A stretch of DNA of 64,000 nucleotides, taken from NCBI GenBank assembly GCA_028290545.1, contig JAQGJP010000081.1:35394-99393 (forward strand), in the 5' to 3' direction. The stretch comes from Rhizobium sp. (lineage in GTDB: Bacteria; Pseudomonadota; Alphaproteobacteria; Rhizobiales; Rhizobiaceae). Below, piece after piece: positions 44,385 through 53,074 of this stretch. Position 1 is the first letter of the stretch. Each line of letters starts with the position of its first letter. The notes beneath the pieces are model-generated. The model was not told where the DNA came from and did no database searches. It saw nothing but the letters and a program-made list of their open reading frames with translations. A program made the translations under genes and the position numbers.

Positions 44385-45107
44385 ATGAGCAAGGCGGGCA
44401 TTTTGGCAAAACCATCGAACAGTCTGACCGATCAATTGTCATCGATCGATCCGAAGTTGCCCGTGGGCGCGCAGGTCTACAGCTCGATCCGGGATTCCAT
44501 CCTCAACCTTCGTCTCGAGCCGAAGCAAGCGCTGAGCGAAAAGGAGCTCTCGCTCAGACTGGGCGTGAGCCGGACGCCGGTTCGCGAGGCGCTGATCAAA
44601 CTCTCGGAAGATGGCCTTGTCGACGTCTTTCCCCAGCGAGGGACCTTCGTGGCGCCGGTACGCATGAAGGAAGTCCTAGAAGCTCAGTTCATTCGCGAGG
44701 CACTGGAAGTGGCCGTCGTGGGACGGGTGGCGGAGCACGCCAATGAGGTGCTCGTGCAGCGCCTCAGGGAAAACCTCAAGCGTCAGAAACTGGCGCTCGA
44801 CCAGTCCCTGCCGGATAATTTTCTCATCGAGGACGAAGCCTTCCACTACGCGCTTTGCGAATTTGCGGATTTGCCCCGCGGCTGGAAAGTTATTCAGAAT
44901 GTCAAGGGACAAATGGACCGGGTGAGAGTCCTGAGCCTGCCCGATCCAGGGCATGTCGCAGGCCTCTATCTGCAGCACGTGCAGATCGTCGACGCCATAG
45001 AAGCGCGCGATGCCGAAGTCGCGCGCCTGCATATGCGCCGGCATCTGCAGCAGGTTTTCCACACCATCACCTCGTTGCTGCGCGATAAACCCCAGCTTTT
45101 CGATTGA
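44385..45107 (+). CDS. GntR-family (FCD) transcriptional regulator 2
   Basis: A 240-residue regulator: GAQVYSSIRDSILNLRLEP, LSEKELSLRLGVSRTPVREA and LIKLSEDGLVDVFPQRGTF form the winged helix, and residues 95-225 an FCD ligand-binding domain with His in EDEAFHYALCEFA and LQHVQIVDAI. The ATG at 44385 starts the protein a normal distance before the winged helix; earlier in-frame ATGs, such as 44307, lie on the operator candidate. It is divergent from importer 2 and followed by uxaC, and the same DNA motif precedes both. Confidence 0.87.
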   Translation: MSKAGILAKPSNSLTDQLSSIDPKLPVGAQVYSSIRDSILNLRLEPKQALSEKELSLRLGVSRTPVREALIKLSEDGLVDVFPQRGTFVAPVRMKEVLEAQFIREALEVAVVGRVAEHANEVLVQRLRENLKRQKLALDQSLPDNFLIEDEAFHYALCEFADLPRGWKVIQNVKGQMDRVRVLSLPDPGHVAGLYLQHVQIVDAIEARDAEVARLHMRRHLQQVFHTITSLLRDKPQLFD

Positions 45108-45162
45108 GCCTCAATGGCAACCGGACTGATGGCCTCACACGACGTTCAAGCGCCGTTGACAA

Positions 45163-45182
45163 TGACATACTACCATATTACG
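45163..45182. promoter_or_regulatory. Candidate GntR-2 operator upstream of uxaC
   Basis: TGACATACTACCATATTACG shares TGACATA and TACCAT with the site at 44301-44320 in the same spacing. It ends 37 bases before the uxaC GTG and follows TTGACA at 45156-45161, so a bound repressor could cover the promoter. Confidence 0.58.
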
Positions 45183-45219
45183 CGGGTTGTCCGGAAGCGG
45201 CAGTGAGGATGGAGATCGC

Positions 45220-46641
45220 GTGAGCACAGGTGAAGGATTCTTGCATGCGGACCGGCTTTTTCCGGCCGACCCGTCGACACGTTCGATCGCCCGTGGCCTC
45301 TATGATGCCGTGAGCGAGCTGCCCATCGTCAGCCCGCACGGACACACCGAGCCGGTTTGGTTCGCGGAAGACCAGCCGTTTACCGACGCGGCTTCGCTGC
45401 TGGTCGTTCCCGATCACTATCTGTTTCGCATGCTGTTCAGTACCGGCGTCAGCCATGACGATCTCGGCGTGCCGCGACTGGACGGCGGGCCGGTAGCCAA
45501 TGGCCGCGATATCTGGAAGACCTTCGCGACTCACTATCACCGCTTTCGTGGCACACCCTCCAATCTCTGGGTCGATCACGCAATGTCAGTTGTGCTCGGC
45601 TGTCCCGAGCCACTCACCGCAGGGAATGCCGACGAACTCTACCAACATATCAACCAGCAACTTGCGCGCCCGGAATTCCGCCCCCGCGCTTTTCTGGACC
45701 GCTTCAAAATCGAAACCATCGCCACGACCGACGGGGCGCTCGATCCACTCGTCCACCATCGGAAACTCGCCGGCGATGGCTGGATCGGGCGAGTGCGCTC
45801 CACCTATCGCCCGGATGCGGTGACCGACCCGGAAACAGAAGGCTTTGCCGACAATCTGAGACTTTTCGGAGAGATGACTGGAGCCGACACGTCGCAATGG
45901 GACGGTATGATCGAGGCGCATCGCATCCGTCGGGCCGAATTCAGGCGCTATGGCGCGACCGCGACAGACCACGGTGTCCCGAGCGCGGTGACGGCCAATC
46001 TGCCGTTGGTCGAAAAACAGCGATTGCTGGATGGCGCATGGACGGGAACGCTGACCGCCAGTGAGGCAGAGCTGTTCCGTGGCCAGATGTTGACCGAGAT
46101 GGCGGGGCTTTCGGCGCAGGACGGCATGGTCATGCAGATCCATGCCGGCGTACGGCGCAACAGCGATGCCGCCCTCTTCCGGTCGCGCGGCGCCAATAAG
46201 GGCGCGGACATTCCGCTCAGGACAAATTGGGTCGATGGGCTGCAGCCGCTTCTGGATAAATATGGCCATGCGCCTGACCTGCGCATCGTCGTCTTCACCG
46301 TCGATGAAACGACCTATGCGCGCGAACTCGCTCCGATGGCGGGCCATTGGCCCTGCCTGATGATCGGTCCGCCCTGGTGGTTTCACGACAGTCCGCACGG
46401 AATTCGCCGCTATCTCGATCAGGTCGTCGAAACCGCCGGTTTTTACAATCTGGCGGGTTTCAATGATGACACGCGAGCGCTATTGTCGATCCCTGCGCGG
46501 CACGATGTCTGGCGTCGCGAAGTGTGCGGCTTCCTGGCTGGACTTGTCGCCGATCACCGCCTGTCCCGCACCGACGCAGAGGAAATTTGCATTTATCTGA
46601 GTTATACATCGGCAAAGCAGGCCTATCGCTTCAGCAGTTGA
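45220..46641 (+). CDS. uxaC: Uronate isomerase (glucuronate isomerase)
   Basis: A 473-residue amidohydrolase-superfamily isomerase that converts D-glucuronate to D-fructuronate or D-galacturonate to D-tagaturonate. The metal motif HGH in IVSPHGHTEPVWF is near residue 38; VDHAMSVVLGC, MQIHAGVRRNSDA and WWFHDSPHGIRRYLDQV fit the family. The GTG at 45220 has GGAG eight bases upstream; a TTG at 45187 would overlap the operator. It feeds UxuB and UxuA of the island. Confidence 0.9.
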   Translation: MSTGEGFLHADRLFPADPSTRSIARGLYDAVSELPIVSPHGHTEPVWFAEDQPFTDAASLLVVPDHYLFRMLFSTGVSHDDLGVPRLDGGPVANGRDIWKTFATHYHRFRGTPSNLWVDHAMSVVLGCPEPLTAGNADELYQHINQQLARPEFRPRAFLDRFKIETIATTDGALDPLVHHRKLAGDGWIGRVRSTYRPDAVTDPETEGFADNLRLFGEMTGADTSQWDGMIEAHRIRRAEFRRYGATATDHGVPSAVTANLPLVEKQRLLDGAWTGTLTASEAELFRGQMLTEMAGLSAQDGMVMQIHAGVRRNSDAALFRSRGANKGADIPLRTNWVDGLQPLLDKYGHAPDLRIVVFTVDETTYARELAPMAGHWPCLMIGPPWWFHDSPHGIRRYLDQVVETAGFYNLAGFNDDTRALLSIPARHDVWRREVCGFLAGLVADHRLSRTDAEEICIYLSYTSAKQAYRFSS

Positions 46642-46711
46642 GCCAAACCCGCGGAGCGCAATGCGCAGCGGTTATGTCCGCATTCTCACGACCGAATGAT
46701 ATGAGCGCAGC

Positions 46712-47617
46712 ATGAGTATGAACCGCGCGGAAATGTATGATCTTTCCATTTTTCTCGTGATCGTGCAGCATCGCAGTTTTCGCAAGGCTGCCGATCAGCT
46801 GGGCGTGAGCGCGTCAGCGCTCAGCCATCGGATCAAGGCGCTGGAGGGCCGGCTCGGCGTTCGACTGCTGAACCGGACGAGCCGCAGCGTCGCGCCGACT
46901 GCCGCCGGACGTGCCCTGGCCGAAAAAATCGCGGCCGGCCTCGACCTCATCAATTCCGGGCTTGAGGAATTGCATGGTTACCACCTGGGTGCCATCGGCA
47001 GCGTGCGGATCAATGTGCTGCGGGATGCGGTCTCGCTACTGCTGAAGCCGGCCTTGCCTGTCTTCTTGCAGCGTTTTCCCAACATCGAGCTGGAAGTGGC
47101 GGTGGACGACCACTTCGTCGATGTCACAGCGGAAGGCTTTGATGCCGGCCTGAGATATGGCGGGACCATTCCCGAGGACATGATTGCCGTGCCGCTGACC
47201 CCGCCGCTCAAATGGGTGACGATCGGTGCGCCGGGTTATTTCGAACGCTTCGGCAGGCCGCAAGCGCCGCCGGACCTCGTGTCCCATCATTGCATCCGCA
47301 TTCGAACGGGGCGCGGACAGATTTACAAATGGGAACTCGAGCGTGGCGAGGAGCGGCACGAGATCGATGTTCCCGGTACGCTGATATCGGGAGAATCGGC
47401 ACTGGCAATCGATGCCGCCATGGATGGCGTTGGTCTTTTCTACTGCCTGGAAATGCTGGCAAGGCCTCACGTTGCGGCAGGCAGGCTTGAGTTGGCTCTT
47501 CCTGAATGGTCATCACTCGGCCCGCCGCTTGCGATGTATTATTCCAGCCGGAGGCAACTTCCCTTCGGTCTCAGCGCCCTGATACAGGTCATTCGCGAAC
47601 AAAGTCCGCTGGGATGA
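46712..47617 (+). CDS. LysR-family transcriptional regulator
   Basis: A 301-residue regulator with the N-terminal winged helix (YDLSIFLVIVQHRSFRKAAD, LGVSASALSHRIKALEGRLG, VRLLNRTSRSVAPTAAG) and a C-terminal periplasmic-binding-like effector domain from about residue 90. It is in the CrgA/AaeR-like subgroup. It lies 70 bases behind uxaC and before the aldo/keto reductase gene, which has tandem repeats in its upstream region. Its effector is unknown. Confidence 0.88.
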   Translation: MSMNRAEMYDLSIFLVIVQHRSFRKAADQLGVSASALSHRIKALEGRLGVRLLNRTSRSVAPTAAGRALAEKIAAGLDLINSGLEELHGYHLGAIGSVRINVLRDAVSLLLKPALPVFLQRFPNIELEVAVDDHFVDVTAEGFDAGLRYGGTIPEDMIAVPLTPPLKWVTIGAPGYFERFGRPQAPPDLVSHHCIRIRTGRGQIYKWELERGEERHEIDVPGTLISGESALAIDAAMDGVGLFYCLEMLARPHVAAGRLELALPEWSSLGPPLAMYYSSRRQLPFGLSALIQVIREQSPLG

Positions 47618-47667
47618 TCCGTCCATTTCGGATTGATATCGATATTCGATCGATGATCTCGGCTCAC

Positions 47668-47703
47668 TGATTCATTGATCGACCATCCATTGATTCATTG
47701 ATC
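47668..47703. repeat. Tandem 13-base direct repeats before the aldo/keto reductase gene
   Basis: TGATTCATTGATC occurs at 47668-47680 and 47691-47703, 23 bases apart (about two helical turns). It lies 51-113 bases behind LysR and 75-111 bases before the reductase start, a plausible activator site. Confidence 0.5.
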
Positions 47704-47778
47704 CCGGATGACTAGTCAACGGCATATTCAATCGTGACTTCCCCAGATGGCGGAAGCAGGAACATTGCGAGGCATCCC

Positions 47779-48804
47779 GTGTACGTAGCCAATTCAAACA
47801 GATATGACGCTTTCGACTATCGCCGGTGTGGGCGTGCGGGGCTGAAACTGCCGCCGGTATCGCTGGGCCTTTGGCAAAATTTCGGCGGTGAGGATGTGTT
47901 CGAGACCGGCCGCCAGGTTATCCGGCGCGCATTCGACCGGGGCGTTACCCATTTCGACCTGGCGAACAATTATGGACCTCCATACGGTTCGGCCGAAGAG
48001 AATTTCGGCATTGTCCTGAAGAAGGATTTCGCCAGCCACCGCGATGAGATGATCATTTCGTCAAAGGCCGGCTGGGACATGTGGCCCGGCCCCTATGGCC
48101 GCGGCGGCTCGCGCAAACATCTCATCGCCTCGCTCGATCAGAGCCTGAAGCGGATGGGTGTCGAGTATGTCGATATCTTCTATTCGCACCGCCCGACGCA
48201 GGATGTTCCACTGGAGGAAACCATGGGCGCGCTTGCCCAGCTGGTCCGGCAGGGCAAGGCCCTCTACGTAGGCATATCTTCCTATGGACCCGAGCGGACG
48301 CGTGAAGCCGAGCGCATCCTGCGGGCGGAGGGCATTCCGCTTCTGATCCACCAGCCCTCCTATTCGATGCTCAACCGTTGGATCGAGGACGGGCTGCTCG
48401 ATACGCTGGACGAACTCGGCACCGGCTGCATCGCCTTCTCGCCGTTGGCCCAAGGCCTGTTGACGTCGAAATATCTCAACGGCGTGCCGGAGGATGCCCG
48501 CGCCGCCCGCGGCGGTTCGTTCAGCACCGGCCTGCTGACCGAGGAAAATCTGACTCGCGTCCGCGCCCTCAATGCCATGGCGCTACAACGCGGCCAGACG
48601 CTCGCACAGATGGCAATCGCCTGGACATTGCGCGATCCGCGTGTGACCTCCGCGTTGATCGGCGCACGCACCATCGGCCAGTTGGATGACTCGCTCGACG
48701 CGGTGAAGAACTTGGAGTTCAGCCCGGAGGAACTGGTCAAGATCAACACGCTCGCAACCGACGGCGGCATCGATCTCTGGCGGGCGCAATCCCGGCAGGT
48801 CTGA
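47779..48804 (+). CDS. Aldo/keto reductase (YghZ-like)
   Basis: A 341-residue NADPH-dependent reductase of the YghZ/voltage-gated-K+-channel-beta-like AKR14 group. It begins VYVANSNRYDAFDYRRCGRA and has LGLWQNFGG, the catalytic region THFDLANNYGPPYGSAEENF with Asp and Tyr, IISSKAGWDMWPGPYG, the catalytic Lys in SSKAGW, and YVDIFYSHRP. The GTG at 47779 is preferred to GTG 47734, because GAGG precedes it and this is the family N-terminus. E. coli YghZ reduces L-glyceraldehyde 3-phosphate; the role here is probably an aldehyde side product of sugar-acid breakdown. Confidence 0.85.
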   Translation: MYVANSNRYDAFDYRRCGRAGLKLPPVSLGLWQNFGGEDVFETGRQVIRRAFDRGVTHFDLANNYGPPYGSAEENFGIVLKKDFASHRDEMIISSKAGWDMWPGPYGRGGSRKHLIASLDQSLKRMGVEYVDIFYSHRPTQDVPLEETMGALAQLVRQGKALYVGISSYGPERTREAERILRAEGIPLLIHQPSYSMLNRWIEDGLLDTLDELGTGCIAFSPLAQGLLTSKYLNGVPEDARAARGGSFSTGLLTEENLTRVRALNAMALQRGQTLAQMAIAWTLRDPRVTSALIGARTIGQLDDSLDAVKNLEFSPEELVKINTLATDGGIDLWRAQSRQV

Positions 48805-48825
48805 TGGGGACGATATTGCCAAACC

Positions 48826-48857
48826 GTGCGCGCACCCCAGGCACTTAGTGCGCGCAC
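48826..48857. repeat. Pair of GTGCGCGCAC palindromes before the SDR gene
   Basis: The same 10-base perfect palindrome occurs at 48826-48835 and 48848-48857, 22 bases from centre to centre, on one face of the helix. It precedes the SDR gene by about 115 bases. Confidence 0.5.
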
Positions 48858-48971
48858 ATAGTCCAGTCAGGCGAGCAGGTAGGGCCTCGCCCGGCGCCGG
48901 TGGCGACGATTCCAATATCAAGCAATGTCCGGACGCGCACCGTGCCGGAGCATAACAACGAGGAGAACTTT

Positions 48972-49751
48972 ATGTCGAATTCACCACTGGTCATTCCCGA
49001 TCTCGCCGGCAAGGCGGTGCTGATCATGGGCGCCTCAACAGGCATCGGCGCAGCCCTCGCCCTCGCCTTTGCCGCCCAGGGCGCGATGGTCGGCCTGCAC
49101 TACAATTCCAGCGCAGTGGAGGCGCAGAAGATTGCAAGCGAGATCGAAGCCGGCGGCGGAAAGGTGGCGCTTTTCCGTGGTGACGCGACGAAGTCCCCCG
49201 AGATGGTCCGCGTCGTCGATGAGGCAATCAAGGCATTTGGTAAACTCGATGGCCTGATCAATAACGCCGGCGGCATGGTCAAGAGAGTCGCCTATCAGGA
49301 TATCACCGACGCGACATATGACGAGGTCATGGACCTCAACGCCCGTTCCGTGATCGCCACCTCCGCCGCGGCCATTCCGCATCTGAAGCAGCAGGGCGGC
49401 TTCATCATCAACACGACCTCGATCGCGGCGCGCAACGGTGCCGGGGGCGGTGCGGGGCTCTATGGTTCGGCCAAGGCGTTCGTTTCCAACGTCACCCGCG
49501 GCATGTCCAAGGAACTGATACCTTTCGACATACGGGTCAATGCCGTGGCGCCGGGCGTGATTGCCACGCCTTTCCACGAGCGCTATTCGACCAAGCCGCA
49601 GCTTGACGCGATGCTGGCGACAATTCCGCAAGGCCGCCTGGGCGTGGCCGAGGATTGCGTCGGCGCTTATCTGTTCCTGGCCTCCAAGGCACTGTCCGGC
49701 TACATGATCGGCCAGGTTCTGGAAGTCAATGGCGGCCAGTTGATGCCCTAG
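48972..49751 (+). CDS. Short-chain dehydrogenase/reductase
   Basis: A 259-residue classical SDR: MGASTGIGAALALAFAAQGA (cofactor motif at residues 19-26), LDGLINNAGGMVKR, FIINTTSIAARNGAGG and LYGSAKAF with catalytic Tyr and Lys; VRVNAVAPGVIATPF-type region is present as DIRVNAVAPGVIATPF. GAGGAGAA precedes ATG 48972. It ends the accessory island. Sugar or sugar-acid oxidoreduction is likely, the substrate open. Confidence 0.87.
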   Translation: MSNSPLVIPDLAGKAVLIMGASTGIGAALALAFAAQGAMVGLHYNSSAVEAQKIASEIEAGGGKVALFRGDATKSPEMVRVVDEAIKAFGKLDGLINNAGGMVKRVAYQDITDATYDEVMDLNARSVIATSAAAIPHLKQQGGFIINTTSIAARNGAGGGAGLYGSAKAFVSNVTRGMSKELIPFDIRVNAVAPGVIATPFHERYSTKPQLDAMLATIPQGRLGVAEDCVGAYLFLASKALSGYMIGQVLEVNGGQLMP

Positions 49752-49895
49752 TGGCGACTGCCGAATCGCGCGGTTTGCGTTCATCGCAAACCGCGACCCA
49801 TGGCTGAACGGAATGATTCTGCCGGCAAGAATTTTGGTTGGGATCAAGGCTTTTGCCACGCGTCGTACCAACCTCCGGGTGCCCATCGGTCGCCA

Positions 49896-49991
49896 TCAGA
49901 TTTTCGCTACAAATGTGCGGGTTGATGCTTTCTGGCCGTTTCGCCGGATTTGAACCTGACGCTTGCCGCTTCTCTTTCTGACAGTCGCCAT
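49896..49991 (-). pseudogene. Integrase N-terminal remnant next to tRNA-Gly
   Basis: A 31-codon frame starts MATVRKRSGKRQVQIRR and ends ...TRTFVAKI before a stop. This looks like the first strands of the arm-type DNA-binding domain of tyrosine recombinases (typically MATIRKR.GKWQVQVRR). It begins 98 bases behind the tRNA-Gly 3' end on the same strand, the place where such integrases insert. The catalytic domain is absent, so this is a scar of a lost element. The other bases of the 337-base gap 49752-50088 show no gene. Confidence 0.5.
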
Positions 49992-50088
49992 TGCCGTCCC
50001 ATTGTGACTGCAGCGCCCAACGACCGAAAGACCGTTTGGGACGTATCTCCCAAACCCGGCCAACGCATCAATAACGTCCAATGAAAAC

Positions 50089-50163
<75 letters not shown>

Positions 50164-50416
50164 TCATCAATCACCTGTCCATTGTGGTTGCTGGACCGTG
50201 ATGTCGTCCCCTTCCGGCGGCGACGGGGGCTATATGGCCCAAGCCATTTTGAAATGCAACAGGGAAATGACAAATTTGGCCAGAAATTTCCCGGATTTCC
50301 GCTAATTGTCTGATTTATAACAATTTTCTTAATTCTCAGCTCTGCGGAATCCGATTGCAGCGGCCATCGAACCGTTCTATCAGTCGGTCCGTTGGCGCGT
50401 AGAGGAGATGGCGAGT

Positions 50417-50926
50417 ATGAGCGAAGCACCGGCTAGAACCCCAGTTGATCTTTTCCAGTTTCTGGATAGCCTCGGCATCGTCCACAAAACCCTCGATCAT
50501 CAACCGGTGTTCACTGTGGCCGAATCGGCAGCGCTTCGCGATGCGATTCCCGGCGGCCATACGAAAAACCTTTTCCTCAAGGACAAGAAAGATCAGTTTT
50601 TCCTGCTGACGGTCGACGAAAACGCCACCGTTGACCTGAAGACCGTGCACACGCTGGTCGGTGGCGCCTCGAAATTCTCGTTCGGCAAGCCGGAGAAACT
50701 GATGGAATACCTGGGCGTTATTCCGGGAGCAGTGACGGCGTTCGGCGTTCTCAACGACGTTGGGCAAAACGTCACCATTGTGCTCGACGAAGAATTGATG
50801 AAAAATGATATCATCAACTGCCATCCGCTTTCCAATGACGCAACGACATCCATCGGAAGAGACGATCTGATCCGCTTCGTGGAGGCCACGGGGCATAAGG
50901 CAAATGTCTTGAAAGTGACGACCTGA
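50417..50926 (+). CDS. Prolyl-tRNA editing protein (ProXp/YbaK-like deacylase)
   Basis: A 169-residue INS-superfamily trans-editing factor that removes wrongly attached amino acids, probably Ala, from tRNA-Pro. LDHQPVFTVAESAAL, AIPGGHTKNLFLKDKKDQFF with the catalytic Lys, and ELMKNDIINCHPLSND match the family. An ATG at 50408 lies directly against GAGGAG; 50417 has that sequence at a better distance and is preferred. Confidence 0.86.
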   Translation: MSEAPARTPVDLFQFLDSLGIVHKTLDHQPVFTVAESAALRDAIPGGHTKNLFLKDKKDQFFLLTVDENATVDLKTVHTLVGGASKFSFGKPEKLMEYLGVIPGAVTAFGVLNDVGQNVTIVLDEELMKNDIINCHPLSNDATTSIGRDDLIRFVEATGHKANVLKVTT

Positions 50927-50966
50927 GGCACGACATTGGGGCGAATAAATTTGGAGTTATTGAAAC

Positions 50967-51917
50967 ATGACGGGCTATAGCAATCCATCGAGCGGCCAGA
51001 TGTCAGGGTCAGCACTGAACGGCGCGGCACCTGCCGGCCTGGTAAAGGATACGACGACCGCGAGCTTCCAGCGTGACGTCATGGAAGAATCGCTGAAACA
51101 GCCGGTTCTGGTGGATTTCTGGGCGCCCTGGTGCGGCCCCTGCAAGCAGCTGACGCCGGTGATCGAGAAGGTCGTTGCCGAGGGCGCCGGTCGGGTCAAG
51201 CTCGTCAAGATGAACATCGACGATCACCCGTCGATCCCGGGCCAGCTCGGCATCCAGTCGATCCCGGCCGTGATCGCCTTTGTTGGCGGCAGACCGGTGG
51301 ATGGCTTCATGGGCGCTGTGCCCGAAAGCCAGATACGCGCATTCATCGACAAGATTGCCGGCCCCGGCGGCGCGGAAGCCGATGAGGCTGCCGAAATAGA
51401 ATCGCTGCTGGGCGACGCGGAAGCGACACTGACGGCGGGAGATGTGGCCGCCGCTGCCGATATGTACGGCGCGGTCCTGCAGGCAGAACCTGAGAATGTC
51501 CGCGCACTGGCCGGCATGGCAAATTGCATGGTGACTGCCGGCCAATGGGAACGCGCCCGCGACCTGATCGCCAGCCTGCCCGAAGAACTGAAGAACGACC
51601 CGGCGCTGACGGCACTCTCCGCCAGGATCGCCCAGATCGAAGAAGCCCGCAGACTTGGCGACCCTCGCGCGCTGGAGCATGAGCTTGCGCTCAACCCCGA
51701 TCATCACGAAGCACGCGTCAAGCTCGCCAAGATCCTCAATGTCGAAGGCGAACGGGATGGCGCCGCCGACCACCTGCTCTACATCATGAAACGCGACCGC
51801 GCCTGGGATGACGACGGCGCACGCAAGCAGCTCGTGCAGTTTCTCGATATCTGGGGTTTCAAGGATCCGGCGAGCGTCGCTGCCCGGCGCAAGATGTCGT
51901 CCATCCTGTTTTCTTGA
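50967..51917 (+). CDS. Thioredoxin with TPR domain (CnoX/YbbN-like chaperedoxin)
   Basis: A 316-residue protein with an N-terminal thioredoxin domain (VLVDFWAPWCGPCKQL, active site CGPC near residue 57, and QSIPAVIAFVGGRPVDGF) and a C-terminal helical TPR-like half (AGDVAAAADMYGAVLQAEPE, and repeated ALEHELALNPDHHEAR). In E. coli CnoX protects GroEL substrates from oxidation, but lacks the redox CxxC that is intact here. It precedes LON-domain and Trm112 genes in a frequent alphaproteobacterial order. Confidence 0.87.
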   Translation: MTGYSNPSSGQMSGSALNGAAPAGLVKDTTTASFQRDVMEESLKQPVLVDFWAPWCGPCKQLTPVIEKVVAEGAGRVKLVKMNIDDHPSIPGQLGIQSIPAVIAFVGGRPVDGFMGAVPESQIRAFIDKIAGPGGAEADEAAEIESLLGDAEATLTAGDVAAAADMYGAVLQAEPENVRALAGMANCMVTAGQWERARDLIASLPEELKNDPALTALSARIAQIEEARRLGDPRALEHELALNPDHHEARVKLAKILNVEGERDGAADHLLYIMKRDRAWDDDGARKQLVQFLDIWGFKDPASVAARRKMSSILFS

Positions 51918-51950
51918 CGAGGATATGCACGGGAACATGGAGAAATCGCG

Positions 51951-52625
51951 ATGCACGTTGGAAATGCCCGATATCTGACCGAAGCCGACCTCCCGGAAAA
52001 CATCGCGGTGTTTCCGCTTTCCGGCGTGTTGCTGCTTTCCGGCGGTCATCTGCCGCTGAACATCTTTGAGCCGCGCTACCTTTCGCTGATCGACGATGCC
52101 TTCAAGGGCAATCGCCTGATCGGTGTCATCCAGCCCGCGCTTACGGAAACCGATGAGAGCCCGCAAGGCACGCCTGAGCTTTGCAAGGTCGGCACGATCG
52201 GTCGAATCACCACGTTCGGCGAAACCGGCGATGGCCGCTACGTCATCGACGTCAGCGGCATCTGCCGTTTCCGCATCAAGGACGAGATGCCGCCGCACCA
52301 CGCCTATCGCCGCTTCCATATCGCGCCATTCATAGCCGACCTGACCGAACCGGAGGATGACCCCTCCGTCGACCGGGAAGCCCTGCTCCGTGCGTTCCGC
52401 AGCTATCTCGATCTTCACAAGCTGGAGGTTGACTGGGACGCGGTCACCAAGACCTCGAACCGCACACTGGTCAATTCTTTGTCAATGATGGCACCATTCG
52501 GCGCGCGCGAAAAGCAGGCGCTGCTGGAAGCCCTGGATTTGAAGACCCGCGCCGAAACACTGGTGGCCATGACCGAGATGGTGCTCGCCCGCAGCTTCGG
52601 CGACGCGGCCAAGACGCTGCAGTAG
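51951..52625 (+). CDS. LON peptidase N-terminal-domain protein
   Basis: A 224-residue protein formed by a Lon substrate-binding (LON) domain without AAA+ or protease parts. [37 protein letters not shown] and [18 protein letters not shown] are the usual N-terminal PUA-like segments; the C-terminal helices include [21 protein letters not shown]. The precise function is unknown. It lies 33 bases behind the thioredoxin gene. Confidence 0.87.
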   Translation: MHVGNARYLTEADLPENIAVFPLSGVLLLSGGHLPLNIFEPRYLSLIDDAFKGNRLIGVIQPALTETDESPQGTPELCKVGTIGRITTFGETGDGRYVIDVSGICRFRIKDEMPPHHAYRRFHIAPFIADLTEPEDDPSVDREALLRAFRSYLDLHKLEVDWDAVTKTSNRTLVNSLSMMAPFGAREKQALLEALDLKTRAETLVAMTEMVLARSFGDAAKTLQ

Positions 52626-52633
52626 GCGCCGTC

Positions 52634-52822
52634 ATGGATGAAAACATCTCGAAGCCCGACCCGAAAATGCTGGAATTGCTGGTTTGTCCCGTGAGCAAGG
52701 GCCGACTGGTGTTCGACCGAGAGAAGAATGAGCTGGTCTCCGAAAAGGCCAAGCTTGCCTATCCGATCCGCGATGGCATCCCCATCATGCTGGAATCGGA
52801 AGCACGCCGGATCGAGAACTGA
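52634..52822 (+). CDS. Trm112-family small protein
   Basis: A 62-residue protein: [20 protein letters not shown], then [20 protein letters not shown] and a short acidic-basic tail. The LLVCP...L.YPI.DGIPIML pattern is the Trm112/UPF0434 family, whose members activate methyltransferases. Only one of the zinc-type cysteines is present, as in many alphaproteobacterial members. Eight bases separate it from the LON-domain gene. Confidence 0.86.
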   Translation: MDENISKPDPKMLELLVCPVSKGRLVFDREKNELVSEKAKLAYPIRDGIPIMLESEARRIEN

Positions 52823-52832
52823 TACGGCGGCC

Positions 52833-52853
52833 GCGTGCTGCGTGCTGCGTGCT
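52833..52853. repeat. Three-copy 7-base tandem repeat
   Basis: GCGTGCT is repeated three times without interruption just behind the Trm112-like gene. It is a short simple repeat, with no CRISPR-like spacers. Confidence 0.7.
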
Positions 52854-52930
52854 CCCTGGCAGAACATTGAAGCTGATCTTACAGCGCCGTCGCCTCAGAC
52901 CCAAAGAAAATTAACCAGGGCGCATAGTGC

Positions 52931-52950
52931 CCGCACCGCACCGCACCGCA
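52931..52950. repeat. Four-copy 5-base tandem repeat
   Basis: CCGCA is repeated four times in the same 252-base gap between the Trm112-like gene and nadD. Copy number could vary between strains. Confidence 0.7.
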
Positions 52951-53074
52951 CGGCGGGTCGGTCCGCTACGTCCTCGCCGTGGTTAGGCATGCGCCGCCAC
53001 CGCTGTTTGCGGTCCGCGACCTTAGACGGTTTCGAGCGCATGCGTGTCGGGCGTGCCCGGCCCCGTGCAGAATC

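Noticed and set aside
52833..52950. Possible CRISPR array
   Set aside because: The repeats are 5-7 bases, contiguous and without spacers; no cas gene is in the window.
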